A DNA stretch of 64,000 bases from Symbiodinium natans. Taxonomy: Eukaryota > Sar > Dinophyceae > Suessiales > Symbiodiniaceae. The position numbers and the translations under genes were made by a program. A model generated the notes under the pieces. The model was not told the origin of the DNA, searched no databases, and worked only from the letters and a program-made list of their open reading frames with translations. The stretch is from positions 174,501-238,500 of the forward strand of contig CAJNDS010002272.1 of assembly GCA_905221605.1 (NCBI GenBank). The letters are read 5' to 3'. Below are positions 57,460 through 64,000 of this stretch, one piece after another; within the stretch, counting starts at the first letter, position 1; every line of letters starts with the position of its first letter.

Positions 57460-57941
57460 GCTCCGGCAGTTCGCCCTGCAGCGGCGCAGGTGCACGCGGG
57501 CCTCGTTCTTGAAATTTCGGTGCACGTTTCGGGTTTAGGGTTTAGGCTTTAGGGTCTGTTCGGTTTAGCTTGGTGGCGTTTCGGGCTTCAGGGTTTCTAA
57601 ACTGTTTGGTTTCAGGGTTTTCAGTCTTTAGTTTGAGGTGTGATAAGGGCTTAGTCTAGGGTTTTTTGGGCCGGGGGGTGTTTGAAGGCCTTAAGGAGTT
57701 TAAGTTTATGAGTGTCTTTAGGGGGCTGAGGGGCTTTAGGGCCTCAGGGTTTAAGTCATTGGGGTTTGGGGTTTAGGATTCAGGGTTTGGAGTTGCCCTA
57801 AACCCTAAACCCTAAACCCTGAAACTCTAAACCCTAAACTGGGCGTTTGGGTTCACGTAGGGCTGCCGCTCGGCTTTTGGGGTTTCAAAAGATCGGCACC
57901 ACCCTTGGACACAACAAAGCCCAACCCCCCAAAAACCCTGA
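57460..57941 (+). CDS. Two-exon gene end
   Basis: 57460-57519 (APAVRPAAAQVHAGLVLEIS, donor GTGCACG) and 57861-57941 (GCRSAFGVSKDRHHPWTQQS PTPQKP, TGA), in phase. The intron has few clean heptamers. Confidence 0.5.
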
Positions 57942-58327
57942 ACCACATAATGCCCTAACCCCTAAGCCCCAGCACCCCGACTTGAAAGAAGCTTGACACC
58001 CCGAGCCCTGAAACGCCTAAACCCTAAACCCTAAAACCCTAGACCCTAAACCCTAAACCCTAAAACCATAAACCCTAAACCCTAAAACCTAAACCCTAAA
58101 ACCGAAACCCAAAACCCTAAATCGCAGGGACTCAAGGGGTTCACAGTTTTAGGGTCCAGAGTTTTAGGGTCTTACGGCTTCGGAAACCCTAAACCCTAAA
58201 CCTAAACCCTAAACCCTAAACCCTAAACCCTAAACCCTAAACCCTAAACCCTAAACCCTAAACCCTAAACCCTAAACCCTAAACCCTAAACCCTAAACCC
58301 TAAACCCTAAACCCTAAACCCCGACAG

Positions 58328-58411
58328 CCGCAGCCTAAACGCCAAGCCGAAGACCCGAAAAGCCTGAGCCCAAACCCTAGAACCCGATCGCCAATCTCGA
58401 AGAGTTATTAA
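58328..58411 (+). CDS. Terminal exon, charged
   Basis: CGACAG acceptor, PQPKRQAEDPKSLSPNPRTR SPISKSY, TAA. Basic and serine/proline-rich. Confidence 0.45.
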   Translation, partial: PQPKRQAEDPKSLSPNPRTRSPISKSY

Positions 58412-58464
58412 TTTCTTGCAAACCAGTCCCTAAACCCTAAACCCTAAACCCTAAACCCTAAGAC

Positions 58465-58552
58465 TTGGGATGTTCCCCCTTATCCTAACAGTCCTTAGTA
58501 GGGAATTAGAATGATAGCAGGGGGTACTCAAATCCCTCTTACAGCATCCCAA
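58465..58552. mobile_element. MITE family 1, copy 6
   Basis: TTGGGATGTTCCCCCTTATCCTAACAGTCCTTAGTAGGG...ACAGCATCCCAA, 88 bp, right half decayed. Left flank is telomeric repeat. Confidence 0.7.
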
Positions 58553-58615
58553 CCTAAAACCCTAAAAACCCCTAGACCCTAAACCCTACAACCTTAAGCC
58601 GGCCCCAAACCCTAG

Positions 58616-58816
58616 ATCGAGGGTGCAGTGAAGAATGATCATGTTCCAGAGTTTTATATAAACGCAAGCCATGTCGAACAGCGCCATATGGACTTGCGTC
58701 ATGGAGTACGCGGAGGAGCCGATCTGCTTCATCTTCATGGAAGAGATCCACATGGCCACAACTCACTCGCAAGAACAGCCGCATCGACGATATCGAGTTT
58801 CATCCAGACTGCATAA
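58616..58816 (+). CDS. Terminal exon (66 codons), frame uncertain
   Basis: CCCTAG acceptor, IEGAVKNDHVPEFYINASHV, EQRHMDLRHGVRGGADLLHL..., TAA. A second frame from ATG 58671 (MSNSAIWTCVMEYAEEPICF, IFMEEIHMATTHSQEQP...) is open to 58979. An intron near 58660 could join VPEFY to it. The 3-prime part overlaps a palindromic stretch (58920-59040). Confidence 0.45.
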   Translation: MEGAVKNDHVPEFYINASHVEQRHMDLRHGVRGGADLLHLHGRDPHGHNSLARTAASTISSFIQTA

Positions 58817-59257
58817 CTACGTGGACAACTCGTGCCAGAACATGCTGCCCGAACAACATCGAACCAAAGTGAGGCGCCGCGCGACCGTCCACTCTTCGTA
58901 CTTTGCGGAGTGGTCAGGGTCAAGTAGGGGCTCTTTCTTTGGCCCCTTGCTATATAGCCCTTATATGCGCTATAAATGATCAGGGCCCCTATAAACAAAG
59001 GTAAGGGACCATACTAGGGGCCCATGGTTCCAGCCTTAGACTAGAGCTCTGAACAACCCTAGCACCCTCACCCCCCCCCCCCCCCCCCCAGAACATAAAC
59101 CCCTAAAGCCCTATTAGGCCCTAAACCCTAAACCCTAAAACCCCCTAAACCCCTTAAACCCTGCATAAACCCCTAAACCCCTCTAAAACCACCTAAACCC
59201 CCTAAACCCCCTAAACCTTAAGCCGGCATCCTTTTACCCTAAAGCCCTCAATACCAG

Positions 59258-59305
59258 AGCCCGGAGAGTGATGCCAGGGCGGCCAGGCTCTTTTCGAGGC
59301 AGTGA
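59258..59305 (+). CDS. Terminal exon
   Basis: ATACCAG acceptor, SPESDARAARLFSRQ, TGA. Confidence 0.45.
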   Translation, partial: SPESDARAARLFSRQ

Positions 59306-59402
59306 CCAGCGCTTGTGCTCGGAACTCTTTTCCCCCTTGGGAATTGTTTTTTTCGGTTATTTCAAACCCAAGAGGATGCTAAATAATACTATTTTCTTTC
59401 AG

Positions 59403-60105
59403 GTTCTAAAAAAAGAATAGGGAAGGAAGGTGTTTAGGTGCTTTTAAGTGTTTAGGGCTTTAGGGTCCGAAACCCTAAGCCCTAGACCCCGAAACCCCTA
59501 AACCCCTAAACCCTAGCAGAGTACTTGAGGGTTTCGGTGAAACTGTATGGCGATTTTTGCGGTTTCTGAGGGTTCAGGGGGCTTTCTGAACCCTAAGGCC
59601 TGAAACCCTGGCCCTACCCCTAAACCCTAAACCCCAAACCCCCCCCCCCCCCCAAAAAAAAAAAAACACCTTAAACCCTAAACCCTTTAAAACCCTGAAC
59701 CCAACAGCTCCTGAACCCGCCAAACCCAAGACCGTCAATCAACCAACTCCCCAATTTCCTAAACCCTACAACCCCGAAACCCTAAACCCTAAACCCTAAA
59801 CCCCACAACCCCAAAACCCTCCAAACCCAAGCCCTAAACCCATTTAAACCCTACACCCCCAGACCCAAGCCCTAAACCCTACGCCTTGAACCCTAAACCC
59901 TAAGCCCTAAACCTTACACCCTAAACCCTGAACCCTAAACCCTAAACCTTAAACCTTAAACCCTAAACCCTAAACCCAAAACCCTAAACCCAAGCCCGAA
60001 AACCCCGCAAGGCCCCCCGCCACCACCTCCTGGGCCAGGCAAAACGCCGGCCGGCGCCGGCGGCTGCGCCGCCGGCCGATGGCTGGCGAGCCCAGGCTTT
60101 TCCAG
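59403..60105 (+). CDS. Three in-phase exons
   Basis: 59403-59429 (SKKRIGKE) after the pyrimidine-rich ATTTTCTTTCAG, 59520-59561 (YLRVSVKLYGDFC) and 60039-60105 (KTPAGAGGCAAGRWLASPGF S). Both junctions fit. The last exon sits in a GCC/GGC palindrome. A tiny in-phase terminal exon may follow at 60412. Confidence 0.5.
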
Positions 60106-60795
60106 GTTGTGTGGCATTTCGGGTTTGGGGTTTAAGGTTTAGGGTTTAGGGTTAGGGTTCAGGGTTTAGGGTTTAGGGTTTAGGGTTTAGGGTTTAGGGT
60201 TCAGGGTTCAGGGTTCAGGGTTCAGGGTTCAGGGTTCAGGGTTCAGGGTTTAGGGTTTAGGGTTTAGGGTTTAGGAATTGTAGGGTTTCGGGTTCAGGGT
60301 GTTGAGGGGTTTGAGGGGCTTGAGGGTTTAGGGTTTGGGATGGGGGTGTGGGAGTGTTTGGGGTGCGGGTTTGTTTTTTTCGTGCTCGTGCGCTTCTCAT
60401 ATTCATAGCGTACAAGATAGCAGATTTTTCGGTTTCTTGCAGTAGGGCTTCGGGGGCTTAAGGAATCAAAAAGGCTTATTGAGAGTTCAGGGTTTTGCGT
60501 TTCACGGGTTTGGGGGCATTTGCAGGGTTGGGGGTCGGCGTAGTGAATTTGGTTTTTGATTGACCAGATGCCCAGGGCACCCCCCCACCCCCGCCCGCAT
60601 CCTGTTGTGTAAGCTCCCCAACCCAAGTCACACCCCTAAACCCGAAGCCCGAAACCCTTGTCCCCAGATCGCCTTAATCTTTGTATAGTCTTTCAACGGT
60701 TTCGTGTTCAGGGTTTATGTTTTTAGGGTTTAGGGTTTAGGGTTTATAGGGTTTAGGGTTTAGGAGTTGGGGTTTCGGGTTTGGGTGGAGCCCAG

Positions 60796-60841
60796 CATCG
60801 GCTATGAGTCGCAGGAAGAGATTTCGGTTGTGCCGAATTGA
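60796..60841 (+). CDS. Terminal exon
   Basis: GCCCAG acceptor, one nucleotide, IGYESQEEISVVPN, TGA. Confidence 0.45.
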
Positions 60842-60924
60842 GAAGACACCATCCACACATGCTCTTTTAGGGTTTAGGGTTTTGGTTTTAGGGTTTAGGG
60901 TTTAGGGCCCAACCGCAATCCACC

Positions 60925-61186
60925 ATGTCCCGCGACAGTGTCAGGAAAACATTCATTTCGCCGACTGCGGTCCTTCTTTGCGACAAGTTTCTGCAGATTG
61001 CCTCAGGCAGTCACCGCGGTGAAGTCCGCGAGGGTGAAGTCCTTGTCAAGGTCGAAAGGCCGACGCTAGTGGATTTTGCCATTGACTTAAACCCTAAACC
61101 CTAAACCGCGTGCCAAGTCGCGAGGAGCTCTAGATGCAGAGGCGCGTGTCGTGTCCTTCTTTAGTCGTGGCCCGCCCCCACAATAG
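60925..61186 (+). CDS. Start exon and terminal exon, possible whole gene
   Basis: ATG 60925: MSRDSVRKTFISPTAVLLCD, KFLQIASGSHRGEVREGEVL, VKVERPTLVDFAIDL, open until TAA in the telomeric array at 61102. A donor GTCGAAAGG after VLVK would join in phase to 61118-61186 (SRGALDAEARVVSFFSRGPP PQ, TAG). Reads like a compact folded domain, but no family could be named. Confidence 0.55.
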
Positions 61187-61758
61187 GCCCCCACAAAGTC
61201 AAGATAGGCATCCGTTTTGAGGCCTTGGTTCTCATGGCTCTAGACCCCGAACCCCCCCCCTCCCCTAAACCCTAGACCCTAAACATCCCTGAACCCTACA
61301 CCCTACAGGCCCTAGACGCTAAACCCTCGCCCATAAACCCCCACATGAGCCGCAAGACAAAACACAACCCGAAACCCTACAAACCCTAGACCCTAAAACC
61401 CCCAAGAGACCCCACCCGAACCCCCCAACCCCCCCTGAACCCTAAAACCAAAACATCCCTAAACCCCAAACATCCCTAAACCCTAAACCCTACCAGCCCT
61501 AGACCTTAAACTCTCCCCCATAACCCCCCCCCCCCTATGAGCCCGAAAAAAAACCCGAACCCTACAAGCCATACAAAATCCTAAACCCCCTAAAGACCCC
61601 ACAACCCCCCCCCCCCCCCCCCCCTTATTTTGCCCGCAACCAAAGAAACACCCTAAACCCTAAACCCTAAACCCTAAACCCTAAACCCTAAGCCCTAAAC
61701 CCTAAACCCTAAACCCTAAACCCTAAACCCTAAACCCTAAACCCTCAACCCAACAAAG

Positions 61759-62221
61759 TGCCAAGGCCTCGGCTCCATGAGGGCGGATGCCGCAGCCTTT
61801 GTGCCGGGCCAGGGCTTCGTCAGCGAGAAGTCCGAGGCCGGTCTTGGGGCTTTTAGTGTTTAGGGTTTAGGGTTTAGGGTTTAGGATTTAGGATTTAGGT
61901 TTAGGGCTTTTGGGGTCGTCTTTCAGGGCTTGCTTTTGGGGGTCTTGGAGCTTTTGGGGTTTGCTTTAGGGTTGTAGGCCCCCCTAAACCCTAAACCCTA
62001 AATACTGAAGTTTTAAACCCTGAACCCTACCCTAACCCTAAACCCTAAACCCTAACCCTAAACTCCTAAACCCTAAACCCTAAACCCTAAACCCTAAACC
62101 CTAAACCCTAAACCCTAAACCCTCAACGCAGCCCGAGGTGCCTAAGTCCCGGCGAGCTGCTGCACCGGCCATGAGTGAGGCTTCCAAGCGCATGCCGACC
62201 TACGAGAAGAAGGACCTTGAG
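61759..62221 (+). CDS. Two in-phase exons
   Basis: 61759-61857 (CQGLGSMRADAAAFVPGQGF VSEKSEAGLGAFS) and 62132-62221 (PEVPKSRRAAAPAMSEASKR MPTYEKKDLE), both whole codons, donors GTTTAGGG. The intron is TTTAGGG then CCCTAAA, the standard hairpin order. The following AG is next to TAG (62387), a possible stop. Function unknown. Confidence 0.6.
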
Positions 62222-62562
62222 GTTTAGGGTTTAGGGTTTAGGGTTTAGGGTTTGGGGTTTAGGGTTTAGAGTTTGGGGTCTAGGGTGTTGGGTTTAGGGT
62301 TTGGGGTTTAGGGTTTTTGGGTTAAGGGTTTGGGGTTTTGGGTTTCCTAAGTTTATAGGGCTTAAGGGTGTTTTTCGGCTCCGATAGACTAACCCAGTAG
62401 TGCCCGTATTCCCTGTTTGGGCGGTTTAGGGGAAGCACCTCACGACAGGATTTTCATGGAAACGTTTAGTCTGGCCCCTTACCTCCTGTAAAAGGGTTCT
62501 GAAGTTTCGGGCCCTTGGGTTCTTATAGAGTATGCAATGGGGTAACTACCCTAAGATCCCAG

Positions 62563-62696
62563 TTCTTGGACTTGTCATAAAACACATCCGAACCAGGGAC
62601 ATGCTAATGGCCCCTTGGAGAAGTACCGCATCCGTAGGTGACAACCCTGCTTTAAAGCACTGCCACGATAACTCCATGCCTCCAAAAAAGCACGAA
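62563..62696 (+). CDS. Exon (44 codons)
   Basis: TCCCAG acceptor, two nucleotides, LGLVIKHIRTRDMLMAPWRS, TASVGDNPALKHCHDNSMPP KKHE, donor GTAGGTTTAGG. An open frame from ATG 62532 includes it. Confidence 0.55.
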
Positions 62697-62756
62697 GTAG
62701 GTTTAGGATGTATAGGGTTCAGGGTTTATCGATCCTAAGCCCGGGGTTTTTTACAG

Positions 62757-62950
62757 TGAGGCGGAAGTTGTCGAAGTCTTGGTCGCTTCCTGCGGCTCCA
62801 GCAGAAGATTTAGGTCTCCGGGTTTAGGGTTTAGGGTTTAGGGTTTAGGGTTAACCCCAAAAAAGTACAAAAATCCAGGACTGGATCATCGCGGGCATCC
62901 GGCACAACATCGTGTCCGGGCCCTGGCGTCCTGCGTTTACGGCGGCTTAG
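62757..62950 (+). CDS. Two exons ending a gene
   Basis: 62757-62821 after TTACAG (RRKLSKSWSLPAAPAEDLGL R or EAEVVEVLVASCGSS) and 62879-62950 after TCCAG (DWIIAGIRHNIVSGPWRPAF TAA, TAG). With the first reading the phase at 62821/62879 fits. Separated by TTTAGGG repeats. Confidence 0.5.
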
Positions 62951-63094
62951 GGTTTTGGGTTTAGGCCTTAGAGCTATGGACTTTCCCTTAAACCCCTAAA
63001 CCCTAAACAGCTTTCGGATCGTAATTTTGAGTTTGGGCCTTTTCTTAATGTTTAGAGTCCCTTAAACGTGCCCTGACGACCAAAAACTTTCAAG

Positions 63095-63117
63095 AACGGC
63101 ACCCTGTTTATTCCAAG
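63095..63117 (+). CDS. Small exon
   Basis: TTCAAG acceptor, NGTLFIPR, then AG|GTTACTC. Confidence 0.35.
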
Positions 63118-63228
63118 GTTACTCTTGAGCCTAAACCCTAAACCCTAAACCCTAAACCCTAAACCCTAAACCCTAAACCCTAAACCCTAAACCCTAAACC
63201 CTAAACCCTAAACTTGAGCCTGGTGTAG

Positions 63229-64000
63229 GTTGGTGAAGTGGAGAAGCACCTGAACCTCCAAACCAGCATCCTCGGACCTTTTTTGGGGTTTCGGGTTTAG
63301 GGTTTAGGGTTTAGGGTTTAGGGTTTAGGGTTTAGCTGGGACTTGGGAGCGTAGGGTTTCGAGAGTGAGGGTTTTGTGGGCTTAGGCTAGCCCCGAGCCC
63401 CCAAGCCCTAAACCCTAAATCCCTACACCCATAAACCCTAAACCTGCACCCCCTAAGCCCTCAACCCTCAACCCTAAACCCTAATACCCTCAACCCCTAC
63501 ACACCTAAACCCTACCAAAGGACGGTCATCAGCGGCGACACGGGCTGTGGAAAGCCGAGAGCTGAGTGAGAGAGTAGCTCTCGGGGTTCAGGGGGTAGGG
63601 GGTGTAGGGTTTAGGGTTTAGGGTTTAGGGTTCAGGTTTAGGGGTCATAGGGGTTAGGGTTTAGGGGGTTTCGCGGATTTTGGGGCTTTAGGAATTTCGG
63701 GGGTTTGGGGGTTGTAGGGGTTTGGAAGCTCAAGGGTGTAAGGTCTTATTTCGGGGTCTAGCATTCATGGTTTTAGTGTGTAGGGATTTTGGGTGTAGGG
63801 GCGGCGGGGTTTGGCTTTTGGATGTAGGGTTGAGGTCGAGGGTTGAACACTACACCCTAAACCCTAAACCCTAAACCCTTTTAGGGTTCAGATGTAGACC
63901 CTAAGGTTGGCATCCAAGCCACACAGGGTCGCGGCCTTGCTGCAAATGCAAGGAAAGCTGAGCCAAGCGACCCGCAGCGAGGCAATGTGGCTGAATTCCA
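63229..64000 (+). CDS. DEAH/DExH-box helicase-like gene, runs off the window
   Basis: Exon 63229-63287 (VGEVEKHLNLQTSILGPFL, donor GTTTCGGG), exon 63521-63553 (TVISGDTGCGK, AA|GC donor) and exon 63906-64000 and beyond (LASKPHRVAALLQMQGKLSQ...). TVISGDTGCGK fits the Walker A (motif I) of DEAH-box RNA helicases (SGxTGxGKTTQ). KPHRVAALL fits motif Ia (QPRRVAA). Phases agree at both junctions. However, the TTQxPQ segment expected directly after GCGK is missing, so an exon may be skipped or lost. Such proteins unwind RNA in an ATP-dependent way. Confidence 0.5.

Overview
The window looks like nuclear DNA of a complex protist, most likely a dinoflagellate or close alveolate relative. Reasons: TTTAGGG-type telomeric sequence, many tiny exons nearly all on the + strand (a one-directional gene array), some GC (possibly GA) splice donors beside GT, and two intron-poor genes whose ATG lies 4-5 nt after a CAG, as expected for spliced-leader addition. 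The species cannot be named, and I found no intact dinoflagellate spliced-leader relic. No tRNA, rRNA, CRISPR or prokaryotic operon was seen.

The dominant feature is perfect or near-perfect telomeric repeat spread through the interior. Short unique islands (about 30-200 bp) sit between arrays. Read on the + strand, most islands begin directly after an AG (usually CAG, AAG or TAG), stay open in at least one frame, and end at a GT that is often the first two bases of GTTTAGGG. The preceding array is usually C-strand (CCCTAAA)n and the following one G-strand (TTTAGGG)n. I read the islands as exons and the arrays as intron ends, so a typical intron is GT-(TTAGGGT)n...(CCCTAAA)n-AG, a potential hairpin. 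In many neighbouring islands the codon phase also fits across the array. Frames were chosen by eye and some junctions do not fit, so individual models are tentative while the overall pattern is strong.

Layout: 1-220 AT-rich, with one likely minus-strand exon; 222-31600 dense telomeric-intron genes (recognisable pieces: a glyoxalase I-like exon at 12762, a glycosyltransferase-like DxD exon at 10837, a possible C5-methyltransferase motif at 1998); 31600-32430 an intron-poor gene for a small secreted cysteine-rich protein; 32440-37130 a different landscape with few arrays, AT microsatellites, segmental duplications and minisatellites; 37130-46490 telomeric-intron genes again; 46500-49040 an island with ordinary introns and few arrays; 49050-64000 telomeric-intron genes, ending in two exons resembling a DEAH-box helicase.

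Several families of short palindromic elements (MITE-like, 60-250 bp) lie in the introns, one of them inserted inside a telomeric array. One intron has terminal inverted repeats close to its splice sites, like an introner. Most encoded proteins are too short and divergent to identify, and no pathway can be assembled from them.
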